A stretch of 64,000 nt of DNA from Thermococcus sp. AM4. GTDB taxonomy: Archaea; Methanobacteriota_B; Thermococci; Thermococcales; Thermococcaceae. Below the pieces are notes generated by a model. That model had not been told where the DNA came from. It worked only from the letters and a program-made list of their open reading frames with translations, and ran no database searches. Shown one piece after another: positions 11,526 through 20,373 of the stretch. Both the position numbers and the translations under genes were made by a program. Within the stretch, counting starts at the first letter, position 1, and the number at the start of each line of letters is the position of its first letter. The stretch spans positions 1,860,001 to 1,924,000 of the forward strand of contig NC_016051.1 of NCBI RefSeq assembly GCF_000151205.2, read 5' to 3'.

Positions 11526-12529
11526 CAGAACTCCCACCACTCGGACTGCACCTCTTTGACCCTTGCCACCGTTCTCAAGGCTTCGTACGATGGACTGACC
11601 GGAACCTCGCGGATTTCCCCGCTGAGATAGCCCCTGATAAAGGCAGGGAGGCCTTTGTCAAGGCCGACTGAGTAACCACCCTCAAAAATCACCGCGAGAG
11701 GATAGCGCGAAAGCGTTGAGCCCGCGTAGGCGAAGAAAAGCTCGCTCAGCCGTAGGGTCGTCAGGTTCTCGCCGAGGAAGCCGTCGAAGCCAGCCGAGAC
11801 GACCACGAGCTTCGGCCTGAACTGGGCCAAGACCGGGAGAACAATCTCGTTCCAGGCGTAGATGAAGTCGTCATCTCCAGAGTAGTGGGGCATCGGCAGG
11901 TTGATTTTCGTCCCCTCTGCATTCTTCCCGCCGACGTCGTGCTCGTAGCCACTCCAGGGGTAGATGTCCCTCTCGTGAAGGTCTATATGCACCGCGTTGG
12001 GGTCGTTCCAGAGTATCTCCTGCGTCCCGTTGCCGTGATGGGCGTCAAAGTCTATGACCAGAACTTTTCCAGCGAGCTCCTCCGCGACCTTTGCCGCGTA
12101 GGCCGCGTTGTTGAAGATACAGAAGCCCAAAGTGGGAGCGTTGAAGGCCCTTCCGGCCTTTCCGGCGTGATGGCCTGGCGGTCTCACGAGGGCGAGGTGA
12201 AGGCCCTTCTTTTCCAGCGCCAGCTCGACGGCCAGCTTCGAAGCCCCAAACGCGGTCAGAGCCGCCTCCCACGTGCCGGGGGAGACGTAGGTGTCCGGGT
12301 CGAGGTACGAGAAGGTTCTGCTACTCTCGCGGACGAGCTCAATGTAGTCCCTTGAGTGGACCTTCAGGAGTTCCTCCTCCGGAACGGGAACCGGCTCGAT
12401 GGGCTTCCACAGGTTCAACCGCTGGAGGACCTTTACTGCCCTCAACAGCCGGTTGGGGTTTTCGGGATGGTAGTTCTCGGGTCTGTGCTCGAGAAAAACG
12501 GGAGAGTAGATAACGGAGAAGGCCTTCAA
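11525..12529 (-). CDS. Histone deacetylase / acetoin utilisation family amidohydrolase
   Basis: A zinc amidohydrolase of 334 residues in the arginase-deacetylase fold. Visible family motifs are RPPGHHAG (about residue 115), FCIFNNAAYAA, VIDFDAHHGNGTQEI with the zinc Asp/His, DLHERDIYPWSG and SAGFDGFLGE. The catalytic His pair and zinc ligands are all there. Archaeal substrates are mostly unproven; acetylated polyamines, acetyl-lysine or small amides are possible. Archaeal histones of this lineage lack tails, so the name should not be taken as histone deacetylation. Start is TTG at 12529, three bases after the stop of the antiporter gene, which places both in one operon. Confidence 0.85.
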   Translation of the reverse strand: MKAFSVIYSPVFLEHRPENYHPENPNRLLRAVKVLQRLNLWKPIEPVPVPEEELLKVHSRDYIELVRESSRTFSYLDPDTYVSPGTWEAALTAFGASKLAVELALEKKGLHLALVRPPGHHAGKAGRAFNAPTLGFCIFNNAAYAAKVAEELAGKVLVIDFDAHHGNGTQEILWNDPNAVHIDLHERDIYPWSGYEHDVGGKNAEGTKINLPMPHYSGDDDFIYAWNEIVLPVLAQFRPKLVVVSAGFDGFLGENLTTLRLSELFFAYAGSTLSRYPLAVIFEGGYSVGLDKGLPAFIRGYLSGEIREVPVSPSYEALRTVARVKEVQSEWWEF

Positions 12530-12532
12530 CCC

Positions 12533-13858
12533 TCATCCCCCGCCCCTCTTCCTGCTGTGGAACTTCTTCACGCGGTCCTCAACGGTCTCGGGCTCCAGGA
12601 GCACGTTTCTGAGCAAGGGCACCCATAGGGTTTCGGTTATCACGGAAGCGAGCACAGTTATAACTGTGACAGCCAGTATGACCTCACCCCAGTGAACGGT
12701 TAGGGTGTTTCCGCCGTACTTAATCGCGAGGCTGAGTGGGAGCGATGCAAGCGCCGAGGGCACTATTCCCCTGGGGCCCTCTAGGGCAATGAAGAGGTAC
12801 TTCTTCGCACCCCACCACTTGATGATTGGCAGCGCCGCTATAGGTCTAGCCACTAGCATTACGAAGTACGCCACAAGGAGTCCTTTGATGAGGTTTCCGG
12901 TGAAGATGTCGAGGTTCAGGCTGGCGCCGAGCAGGAAAAATATGAAGAGCGTCGCTATCGCCGAGAGGCTCTCGTTGAACTCGACCTCCAGCTTTATTGC
13001 CTTGAGCACGCGGTCCATGATATGAATGTTTCTGACCCGCCCGAGAACCTTGAAATTGCCCAGGACGAGCCCCGCCACCGTTGCCGCGAGGTACCCCGAG
13101 GCATCGAGCTCTTCTCCGACGAGGAACGTCAGAAACGCCAGACCGAGGGCGAATATCTCCACCTCCGGGAACTCCAGGATCTCGGCCTTCTTCATGAACC
13201 AGTACCCGAGAAGCCCCATGACTATTCCCACCGCAATCGAGGTTAGCAGCTCGTAGAGGAAGTAGAGAACGCTGGCACCGTACAGGCCCACGTGTCCGCT
13301 GAGGACGTAGAACACCTTGGAGACCGCTTCGGGGTAAAGCATCGCAACGGCCACCGTTGTCAGGACTATGCCGAGGGGATCGTTGAAAATCGACTCGGTG
13401 ACGATCGTTGTCTCTATGTCCTGTTCAACGCGGTACTGGCGGAAGAGGGGTATGAGAGTCGCCGGATCGGTTGCGCTTATTATCGCTCCGAAGAGAAAAC
13501 CGACGAGGAAGGGTGCACCGAAGAGCCAGGAGAAGAACCATCCCGCGAGCAAAGCGGTCAGAAAGACGCCGAGGGTGTCGAGGATCAGTATTGTTTTTGA
13601 GTTCCTCCTCAGGAGCCTCCAGCTCAGGTTGTGGCCTTCGGTGAACAGGATTATCACGAGACCGAAGACCCTGAGGTAGTCAAAGAGCTCGTGCGCCAGT
13701 TCCCGGGGCACCATGCTGGTTATGGGACCTATCGCGATCCCGAGGAGGATGAAGAGAGGCACGTAGGAGATGTTGAACCTCCTGCCTATTATCATCGCCA
13801 GAACGCCGAGCATGAGAACGGCGACGAGGAGCCTCGCAACGATGTCGATTGGAGCCAT
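12533..13858 (-). CDS. Sodium/proton antiporter, CPA1 (NhaP) type
   Basis: An integral membrane protein of 441 residues with about 12 hydrophobic segments. The segment ending GAIISATDPATLIPLF (about 126-141) is the ion-binding ATDP motif of CPA1 antiporters and FNDPLGIVLTTVA is the conserved ND motif. A basic tail (VKKFHSRKRGGG) follows the last helix. It would exchange Na+ for H+ across the membrane. The ATG at 13858 follows GGCGGTGG. Confidence 0.9.
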   Translation of the reverse strand: MAPIDIVARLLVAVLMLGVLAMIIGRRFNISYVPLFILLGIAIGPITSMVPRELAHELFDYLRVFGLVIILFTEGHNLSWRLLRRNSKTILILDTLGVFLTALLAGWFFSWLFGAPFLVGFLFGAIISATDPATLIPLFRQYRVEQDIETTIVTESIFNDPLGIVLTTVAVAMLYPEAVSKVFYVLSGHVGLYGASVLYFLYELLTSIAVGIVMGLLGYWFMKKAEILEFPEVEIFALGLAFLTFLVGEELDASGYLAATVAGLVLGNFKVLGRVRNIHIMDRVLKAIKLEVEFNESLSAIATLFIFFLLGASLNLDIFTGNLIKGLLVAYFVMLVARPIAALPIIKWWGAKKYLFIALEGPRGIVPSALASLPLSLAIKYGGNTLTVHWGEVILAVTVITVLASVITETLWVPLLRNVLLEPETVEDRVKKFHSRKRGGG

Positions 13859-13904
13859 GTTACCACCGCCGAAAATTCTTCAGTCCGCTTTTAAGCCTTC
13901 CCTC

Positions 13905-14507
13905 TCAGAAGTACCCCCTGTCGTCCTCCCCAGACATGGCCCGCTTTATCTCGTTCAGGAGGGCCTTAGCCTCTTCCTTCGTCATCCCGACCTTCTTTAC
14001 GAGGAAGTTCATGATCTCCGCCTCGCTCATGCCCCTCTGCAGCCTCTCGATGATCATCATGCTCAGCCGTTCGAAGATGGCCTCCTGGAACTCCTCCGTG
14101 AGCCCGAGCGAGTCCATCAGGACGTTCATCCCAACGAGAAGGGCAGTTAGTGCGTCGTTGAACTCCTCCTTTCCAAGGCTCTTCTCGTCGAGATCAACCC
14201 TCAGCGTTACCTCGTCGTTCATCCCGCTGAGCGTGAACTTCAGCATGTTCATGCGCTCGTTCAGAACGAGGAGCGTGTGATAAGTCCTGATCCTCTCTTC
14301 AAGCCTCATGGCTATCGTTTCTATCCCCGAGGGGACCGCCAGCCTTATGAAGCCATCGGCGAAGACAACGTTGAGGGTGAAGGGAATCTTCGGATGCTCT
14401 GCAACGTAGTGGTTCTCCCCAACCTTCTTGACCTCCCAGGGAAGGTCGACTATGTCCTCCGCATCGTCCCTACCGCTCCGGAGCCACTCCAGAACTGCCT
14501 CGACCAA
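13905..14507 (-). CDS. Conserved hypothetical protein, about 200 residues
   Basis: Not recognised with certainty. The first 120 residues alternate strands and helices (AEHPKIPFTLNVVFADGFIRLAV) in a way that recalls YbjN or type III secretion chaperone-like folds; the last 60 are helical and end in a UBA-like segment MSEAEIMNFLVKKVGMTKEE. The start is placed at TTG 14507 after GGTGGTGATT; the open frame extends much further upstream but only as antisense of the agmatinase gene. It is divergent from agmatinase with about 90 bases between the starts. Confidence 0.6.
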   Translation of the reverse strand: MVEAVLEWLRSGRDDAEDIVDLPWEVKKVGENHYVAEHPKIPFTLNVVFADGFIRLAVPSGIETIAMRLEERIRTYHTLLVLNERMNMLKFTLSGMNDEVTLRVDLDEKSLGKEEFNDALTALLVGMNVLMDSLGLTEEFQEAIFERLSMMIIERLQRGMSEAEIMNFLVKKVGMTKEEAKALLNEIKRAMSGEDDRGYF

Positions 14508-14600
14508 AATCACCACCGTAGAAACTACGCCCTTCGGGGTAAAATAGTTTGCCCATAAAGCTTTTTTGGCCTTCGCCAATCCATGCCCGGTGGTGTAGAG

Positions 14601-15458
14601 GTGGAGTTCCTGTACACGTACGAGGCCTTTAAGCTCGAGCTTCCCCTCGTTCCTCCTGAGCGAGCGGACTTCGTTATCCTCGGGGTGCCCTTCGACGGCA
14701 CAACCAGCTACAAGTCCGGAGCGCGCTTCGGGCCGACGCTGATAAGACAGGCCACGCTGAACCTGGAAACCTACGTTCTTGACTACGACGTGGACGTTTC
14801 GAGCGTGGGGGTGGCGGACATAGGCGACGTTGCGGTTGTGGCGGGGAATCCTCGCGAAACCGCGGACAGGGTTAGGGAAACCGTTGAGGAGCTGAAAAAA
14901 GCGAATCCCCGCGCGATACCGGTACTCCTCGGCGGCGAGCACTCCCAGACGCTTGGGGCCGTTGAGGCATTGAAGCCAAAAAGCTACGTGGTCTTCGATG
15001 CTCACCTCGACCTCAGGGACAGCTACGAGGACAACCCCTACAACCACGCCTGCGTCGCCAGGAGAATAGCCGAGCTGGGCGTTAGAGAGGCAATGTTCGG
15101 GATAAGGAGCGGGACGAGGGATGAAGTTGAATTCGCCGAGAAAAATGGAATTCGATGGGTTCACGCCAGGGACTACGGCTTCGATTCCTTCGTGGATCTC
15201 GTTGAGCCCCTTCCGGAGCCGGTTTACCTCTCGGTGGACATAGACGTCTTTGATGTTTCAATGGTTCCGGACACGGGAACGCCCGAAGCCGGAGGCCTGA
15301 GGTTCTGGGAGGTAATAGAGGCAATCGAATGGCTCACGGCCAACAAAAGGATAGCGGGCTTCGACATAATGGAGGTTGCGGGGGAGAGGCTGGGGAACCC
15401 AACCGCCCTGACGGCCGCGAAGCTGCTGTTTTACTTCCTGGCAATGATGAAAAGGTGA
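14601..15458 (+). CDS. speB: Agmatinase / ureohydrolase
   Basis: A 285-residue ureohydrolase that cleaves agmatine to putrescine and urea, or in Thermococcales an aminopropylated agmatine, in polyamine synthesis. Binuclear manganese ligands appear in GGEHSQTLG, FDAHLDLRDSYE and SVDIDVFDVSMVPDTGTPEAGG. GTG 14601 is preferred because GGTGGTG lies six bases before it; an ATG at 14583 has no ribosome binding site. TATA-like sequence is at about 14552-14560. The gene converges on the next one with only two bases between the ends. Confidence 0.88.
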   Translation: MEFLYTYEAFKLELPLVPPERADFVILGVPFDGTTSYKSGARFGPTLIRQATLNLETYVLDYDVDVSSVGVADIGDVAVVAGNPRETADRVRETVEELKKANPRAIPVLLGGEHSQTLGAVEALKPKSYVVFDAHLDLRDSYEDNPYNHACVARRIAELGVREAMFGIRSGTRDEVEFAEKNGIRWVHARDYGFDSFVDLVEPLPEPVYLSVDIDVFDVSMVPDTGTPEAGGLRFWEVIEAIEWLTANKRIAGFDIMEVAGERLGNPTALTAAKLLFYFLAMMKR

Positions 15459-15460
15459 GG

Positions 15461-15931
15461 TCAGCCGAAGAAGGCTCCCATCATGTCCATCTGCTCGTCG
15501 CTCATGGACTTCACTTTGAACTCGGGCATCTCTCCCTTGAGCCTCTCGTACTCTTCCCCCGTTATCTCCTTCGCCTCGCCGTTCTCGACGAGGTAGAATA
15601 TCCCGTAGTCAGGGTCGCGGTAGGCCACGAGGAACTTCCCGACCTCGATGTCGTCGAAGTTCACGAAGATAACGTTTCCTCCTGTGTAAGGTCTCTTGCA
15701 CTTGAAGGGGAAGCTGGAGGAGTTGAGCATCGCGTCGCCGAGTGCCTGGTTGGCCTTCTCGCCGTTTATCTCTGTCCAGAATGGCCTTCCCTCGAAGTCG
15801 CCCTCGACGACGATGAGGAACCTCTGGCCGTCGAGCTCGACTATCGGGGCTCCCTTCTCCTGCAGTATCTTGAAGAGCTCGCCGATGGTTTCCGCGTTTC
15901 TCAGGGAAGAGACGAATCCCTCAACCTTCAT
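15461..15931 (-). CDS. Conserved hypothetical protein, 156 residues
   Basis: Not recognised. A soluble mixed alpha/beta protein without signal peptide or membrane helix. It contains a single cysteine in FKCKRPYTGGN and acidic C-terminal helices ending MDMMGAFFG. The start ATG 15931 lies ten bases after GGTGA; a GTG at 15940 would add three residues. It faces the ClC gene across a short divergent promoter region with TATAAAAA at 15963-15970. Confidence 0.6.
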   Translation of the reverse strand: MKVEGFVSSLRNAETIGELFKILQEKGAPIVELDGQRFLIVVEGDFEGRPFWTEINGEKANQALGDAMLNSSSFPFKCKRPYTGGNVIFVNFDDIEVGKFLVAYRDPDYGIFYLVENGEAKEITGEEYERLKGEMPEFKVKSMSDEQMDMMGAFFG

Positions 15932-16014
15932 GCCTTTCACCGAGCCTACTTGCCGGTGGGGGTATAAAAACCTGCTGGCGGAACGCTTTTTACCTCAAGG
16001 CACTAACTTTTTTC

Positions 16015-17733
16015 ATGACGTGGGGCAGGGCGTACGTGAAGAAGTGGACCGTTGTCATAATATTCTCGATCACGGCCGGTGTAGTTGGCGGTCTCGGGGC
16101 CGTCATGTTCAGGCTCATGATACGTCTCAGCCATGAGTTCTTCTTTGGCCGGCTCTTTCCCCTTCTCAGTCATCCCATTGGAGGTTTGGATCTGGGCTAC
16201 GTTCTCCTGCCCGCAATCGGCGGGCTGTTCGTTGCCCTGCTCGTGGTTCGATTTCCCGATATCAAGGGGAACGGCATCCCCGAGGTCATAGAGGCTGTCA
16301 TCTTCAAGGGCGGCATGATAGGCGGCGTGTTCGCGGTGACGAAGATAGTGGCCACCTCCATAACCATCGGATCCGGAGGCAGCGTCGGCAGGGAGGGCCC
16401 CATCGGGTTCATCGGGGCAGCTTTAACCTCCGCCTTCGCGAGGTGGTTTGGACTGTCCAAGGAGATGCGCAAGCTCCTCGTAACCTGCGGACTCGCGGCT
16501 GGAATAGCGGGAACCTTCAACACGCCCCTGGCCGGGGCCATGTTCGCCCTTGAGGTCGTCTATATGGGTGCCTTCTCAATAAACCTCGTTCCGATATTCA
16601 TCGCCGCGGTTACTGGCAACGCCGTTACCCTCGCGATCCTTAAGAGGGCATTTGAGGTCGAGATACCCGGTGGAATAGGGCACACCCTTCCCGAGCTCCC
16701 CTTCTTCTTCGTCCTGGGGCTGTTCCTCGGAGCCCTGGCCGCTTTTTACGTTCGTTTCCTCTACCGGGTTGTCGATGGCTTCGAGAGACTTCCCGTTCCT
16801 GGGATTTTCAAACCGGTCATCGGAGGCTTGGGCGTGGGCTTTCTCGGGGCATTCTTTCCGAACTACGGCATCTTCGGCGTTGGTTACGAGGGCATGAGCA
16901 TGGCCTTCTACGGGAAACTTGCGGTATGGCTTCTCCTGACCCTGGGAATCCTGAAGATGCTGGCCACCGCCCTCACGATCGGCTCGGGCCACAGCGGTGG
17001 CGTCTTCGCTCCGAGCCTCTACATAGGCACGATGTTCGGTTCGGCCTTTGGCATGCTCCTGGCTAAGATCTTCCCGTCCCTCGGGGCCACGCCAACGGTC
17101 TACGCCCTGGCTGGAATGGCGGCTTTCTTCAGCGGAATGACCCAGGCCCCGATAACCCAGATCCTCATGGTGACGGAACTGACGAGGGGCTACGCCGTTC
17201 TACCCGCCGTCATGACGTCCGCGACCATGGGCTTCCTAACCGCGAGGTTCTTCCTGAGGGGCGACTCGATATACACGATAAAGCTCACCAGGAAGGGGTA
17301 CAGGATAAGAACCGGCAAGCCGGTTATCCTCGAGACCATACCGGTCGGCGAGATAATGAGCAGGGATCCGGTTTACGTCTACGAGGATCAGACCCTCCTC
17401 GACGTTGAGCACCTCGTTTCCGAAACCGGGCACGACTGCTTCCCCGTCGTTAACAGAAACCTTGAGGTCGTCGGGATAATCGGGATAAAGGACTTCATAA
17501 AGCGACCGACTGCTGTTAAAAGGCTCCGCGTTGGCAGGTTCCTGCGGAAGGATTACGCGGTAACGTACCCGACCGAAACGGCTGAAGTTGCCCTCGAGAA
17601 ACTGATGGCGTACGATCAGAACCTCCTCCCGGTTGTGAGGGGGCCGAACGACAGAAGGCTCATCGGTGTCGTGACCAAAAGGGACATATACACCGCCTAC
17701 TACCGCGGACTGGAGGGAATGTACATAGACTGA
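16015..17733 (+). CDS. ClC family chloride channel/transporter with C-terminal CBS pair
   Basis: A membrane protein of 572 residues with the anion-pathway motifs GNGIPEV, GSGGSVGREGPIG (gating Glu in GREGP) and GSGHSGGVFAPSLYIG. Two CBS domains occupy about 440-570 (IMSRDPVYVYEDQTLLDVEHLV and the final YPTETAEVALEKLM segment) and may sense adenine nucleotides. Where proton-coupled exchangers such as the E. coli protein carry the second internal glutamate, this protein reads FALEVVYMG, so proton coupling is uncertain. No ribosome binding site precedes ATG 16015; TATA-like sequence near 15985 would give a leaderless transcript. Confidence 0.88.
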   Translation: MTWGRAYVKKWTVVIIFSITAGVVGGLGAVMFRLMIRLSHEFFFGRLFPLLSHPIGGLDLGYVLLPAIGGLFVALLVVRFPDIKGNGIPEVIEAVIFKGGMIGGVFAVTKIVATSITIGSGGSVGREGPIGFIGAALTSAFARWFGLSKEMRKLLVTCGLAAGIAGTFNTPLAGAMFALEVVYMGAFSINLVPIFIAAVTGNAVTLAILKRAFEVEIPGGIGHTLPELPFFFVLGLFLGALAAFYVRFLYRVVDGFERLPVPGIFKPVIGGLGVGFLGAFFPNYGIFGVGYEGMSMAFYGKLAVWLLLTLGILKMLATALTIGSGHSGGVFAPSLYIGTMFGSAFGMLLAKIFPSLGATPTVYALAGMAAFFSGMTQAPITQILMVTELTRGYAVLPAVMTSATMGFLTARFFLRGDSIYTIKLTRKGYRIRTGKPVILETIPVGEIMSRDPVYVYEDQTLLDVEHLVSETGHDCFPVVNRNLEVVGIIGIKDFIKRPTAVKRLRVGRFLRKDYAVTYPTETAEVALEKLMAYDQNLLPVVRGPNDRRLIGVVTKRDIYTAYYRGLEGMYID

Positions 17734-17742
17734 GGTGGTCCC

Positions 17743-19008
17743 ATGCTCGTTGACGCCGACCTTCACCTTCACTCCCGCTACTCCAAGGCGGTCTCAAAGG
17801 CGATGACGATACCCAACTTGGCTCAAAACGCGCGCTTCAAAGGGCTTGGCATAGTTGGAACGGGCGACATACTCAACCCCCACTGGGAGGGGGAGCTCCT
17901 CAGATACGCCAAGAAAGTCGATGAAGGGACCTACGAGCTGAGGGGAGTTCGCTTCCTCCTCACAACGGAGGTTGAGGACAACAGAAGGGTTCATCACGTC
18001 CTGATTTTCCCGAGCATTGAGACGGTTCGCGAGATGAGGGGAATACTAAGAAAATACTCAAACGACATCGAGACCGAGGGCAGGCCCCACCTGAGCCTCT
18101 CAGCGGCTGGAATAGCGGATATAGCCAACGACTTCGGCGTTCTAATCGGCCCCGCCCACGCCTTCACCCCCTGGACGAGTCTCTACAAGGAGTACGACAG
18201 TTTGAAGGAGGCCTACGGAGGGGCTAAAATCCACTTCCTTGAGCTGGGTCTCTCGGCCGACAGCGAGATGGCCGATATGATAAAGGCCCACCACAGATTA
18301 ACCTACCTCAGCAACAGCGATGCCCATTCACCGATGCCTCACCGCCTTGGGCGGGAGTTCAACCGCTTCGAGGTGGAGGATGCTACCTTTGAGGAAATCC
18401 GGAAGGCGATTCTAAGGCGCGGCGGAAGGAGAATCGTCCTGAACGCTGGTTTGGACCCCCGTCTTGGGAAGTACCACCTGACGGCATGCTCCCGCTGTTA
18501 CGCTCACTACTCCCTCGGCGAGGCGAAGGCCTTCAAATGGAAGTGCCCCAAGTGCGGTGGTCGGATAAAGAAAGGCGTAAAGGACAGAATACTCGAGCTG
18601 GCCGATACGAAAGAAAGGCCGAAGGACAGGCCGCCTTACCTTCACTTAGCTCCCCTCGCCGAGATAATCTCAATGGTCATCGGTAAGGGGGTTGAAACCA
18701 AATCCGTCCGGCTGATATGGGAGCGCTTTTTGAGGGACTTCGGGAGCGAGATCAGGGTTCTCGTCGACGTTCCAGTCGGGGAGCTTGCCAACGTTCACGA
18801 GGAAGTTGCCAAGGCTATATGGGCCTACCGCAGCGGGAAGCTCATCGTTATCCCCGGCGGTGGCGGGAAGTACGGAGAGATAAAGCTCCCAGAGGAGATA
18901 AGGAACGCTAAGATTGAGGAGCTCGAGAGCGTTGAGGTGGAAGTTCCCGAGGAGACCGAGAGACCGAGGCAGAGGAGCATAACGGACTTCCTCAAGGTTG
19001 CCAGGTGA
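17743..19008 (+). CDS. endoQ: Endonuclease Q (PHP-domain DNA repair endonuclease)
   Basis: A 421-residue protein matching EndoQ of Thermococcales, which nicks DNA 5' of deaminated or abasic bases (uracil, hypoxanthine, AP sites). The N-terminal PHP metal site shows ADLHLHSRYS (residues 4-13), GTGDILNPHWEGE, and SNSDAHSPMPHR. A four-cysteine zinc finger follows (CSRCYAHYS and CPKCGGRI, about 248-272). The C-terminus QRSITDFLKVAR contains a PCNA-interacting box (Q-x-x-I-x-x-F-L), fitting known PCNA stimulation. Nine bases separate it from the ClC gene and GAGGTGG precedes the ATG. Confidence 0.88.
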   Translation: MLVDADLHLHSRYSKAVSKAMTIPNLAQNARFKGLGIVGTGDILNPHWEGELLRYAKKVDEGTYELRGVRFLLTTEVEDNRRVHHVLIFPSIETVREMRGILRKYSNDIETEGRPHLSLSAAGIADIANDFGVLIGPAHAFTPWTSLYKEYDSLKEAYGGAKIHFLELGLSADSEMADMIKAHHRLTYLSNSDAHSPMPHRLGREFNRFEVEDATFEEIRKAILRRGGRRIVLNAGLDPRLGKYHLTACSRCYAHYSLGEAKAFKWKCPKCGGRIKKGVKDRILELADTKERPKDRPPYLHLAPLAEIISMVIGKGVETKSVRLIWERFLRDFGSEIRVLVDVPVGELANVHEEVAKAIWAYRSGKLIVIPGGGGKYGEIKLPEEIRNAKIEELESVEVEVPEETERPRQRSITDFLKVAR

Positions 19009-19098
19009 GATTGGCAGGATTCGTGAAAAGTTGCTAAACGTGATTGGCAAGTTTGCACGAAAGGGTAATAAGTAAGAAAGTGGGAAATTCCTACGGTG

Positions 19099-19347
19099 AT
19101 GGGAGTGGAGGTGGTGAAAGTATCCACCAAGGGGCAGGTCGTCATACCCAAGGAAATCCGTGATGCCCTTGGGATACGGAACGGGGACTATCTCGTCGTG
19201 ATGGAGAAAAACGGCTACATCGTGATGAAGAAGCTGAGCGTTGAGGACGTTTTTAAAGAGGGTGAGGAACTCGCAAAGACCCTTGAAATCACGAGGGAAG
19301 ACGTAATCAGGGCCGTGAGGGAAGTGAGGTATGAGGATTCTACTTGA
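19099..19347 (+). CDS. AbrB/SpoVT-family antitoxin, orphaned
   Basis: An 82-residue protein whose first 45 residues form a swapped-hairpin AbrB domain (VKVSTKGQVVIPKEIRDALGIRNGDYLVV), the DNA-binding half of many VapB antitoxins. The C-terminal tail (VEDVFKEGEELAKTLEIT) would bind a PIN toxin. The toxin that should follow is reduced to 13 codons, so this antitoxin has lost its partner. A GTG at 19096 is an alternative start. Confidence 0.8.
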   Translation: MGVEVVKVSTKGQVVIPKEIRDALGIRNGDYLVVMEKNGYIVMKKLSVEDVFKEGEELAKTLEITREDVIRAVREVRYEDST

Positions 19348-19372
19348 CACAACCACTGCTTCAAAATCTTAA
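19331..19372 (+). pseudogene. Remnant of a VapC PIN-domain toxin (first 13 codons)
   Basis: ATG at 19331, overlapping the antitoxin end by 17 bases as in intact pairs, reads MRILLDTTTASKS and stops at 19370-19372. The start is a typical PIN N-terminus (RILLDTT with the first catalytic Asp), after which all homology is gone; thiL begins only 16 bases later. This is a deletion of almost the whole toxin. Confidence 0.6.
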
Positions 19373-19388
19373 AGCCGGGTGAGTTCGA

Positions 19389-20348
19389 ATGAGGGAATCC
19401 GAAATCATCGAGCTCTTCCTCAGGCACCTCAAACGACAGGGCGACCTGCCCCTCGGGGACGATGCAGGGGCTCTGAGACTCGGCGATAGATGGCTCGTCG
19501 CGACCAACGATATGCTCGTCAGGAAAACGGACGTGCCCGATATAATGACTCCCGAACAGGTCGGATTCAAGGCAGTAACGATGAACGTGAGCGATATAGC
19601 TTCGATGGGAGCGAGGCCAATAGGCTTTCTCTTCTCGCTCGGGATTCCGGGGGATTTGAGTTCGGACTACCTTGAGGGGATTGCTAGGGGGATTGGAGAA
19701 GCCCTCGACTTCTACGGTCTTCCCGTTCTGAGTGCAGACACCAACGAGGCAGACGACCTCATCATAGACGGTATAGCACTGGGGCTTGCGGAGCGTTTGC
19801 TAACCCGTTCTGGGGCCAAGCCGGGTGAGCTGGTCTGCGTTACCGGCGACCTGGGGAGGGCTTTGGCGGGATACCTCGTCTGGAAGAACGGACTCGAGGT
19901 GAGCGACGCAGTTAGAAAAGCCCTCTACGAGAAGTTTTTGGAACCAAAGGCGAGGGTCGAGGAGGGAATGGCCCTCTCGAAGGTGGCCAGCTCTGCCATA
20001 GACGTCAGCGATGGCCTCGCGAAGGAGCTTTACCTCCTCGCGGAGATGAGCGGAGTTGGAGTGGAGGTTAGGCCCGAGAGTATTCCGCTGGGTGAGGGCG
20101 TTGAAGAGGTCGCCGGACTTTTGGGCCTCAATCCGGTTGATGTTGCCCTTGCGAGCGGGGAGGAGTTCGAGCTGGTCTTCACGGTTCCGCCTGAGCTCGT
20201 TGATAGCCTGGACTTCAGTTTCTCCATCATAGGCCGCGTCACCGCCGGAAGGGGCGTTTACCTCGTCGATGACTCGGGCAAGAGAGTTATGCCCAGGCTC
20301 GGGTGGGAGCACTTAACCGGATTTCAGATGAAAATTTTATATAGCTGA
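19389..20348 (+). CDS. thiL: Thiamine-monophosphate kinase
   Basis: A 319-residue ATP-dependent kinase that makes thiamine diphosphate from thiamine monophosphate. Motifs of the PurM-like fold are visible: LPLGDDAGALRLGDRWLV near the start, NVSDIASMGARPIGFLFSLG, DTNEADDLIIDGIALG and SAIDVSDGLAKELYLLAEMSG. Length matches the family. ATG 19389 follows GGTGAG. The product supplies the cofactor used by IorA. Confidence 0.93.
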   Translation: MRESEIIELFLRHLKRQGDLPLGDDAGALRLGDRWLVATNDMLVRKTDVPDIMTPEQVGFKAVTMNVSDIASMGARPIGFLFSLGIPGDLSSDYLEGIARGIGEALDFYGLPVLSADTNEADDLIIDGIALGLAERLLTRSGAKPGELVCVTGDLGRALAGYLVWKNGLEVSDAVRKALYEKFLEPKARVEEGMALSKVASSAIDVSDGLAKELYLLAEMSGVGVEVRPESIPLGEGVEEVAGLLGLNPVDVALASGEEFELVFTVPPELVDSLDFSFSIIGRVTAGRGVYLVDDSGKRVMPRLGWEHLTGFQMKILYS

Positions 20349-20373
20349 AGGCGAGTTAGTATCGGTGGTCGGG

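Noticed and set aside
11525-12529. Calling the deacetylase-family gene a true histone deacetylase
   Set aside because: The fold is clear but the histone encoded here has no lysine-rich tail; substrate left open.
13905-15164. A 419-codon open frame on the minus strand
   Set aside because: Only the last 200 codons (from TTG 14507) are a plausible protein; the first part is antisense to the agmatinase gene, whose motifs are unmistakable.
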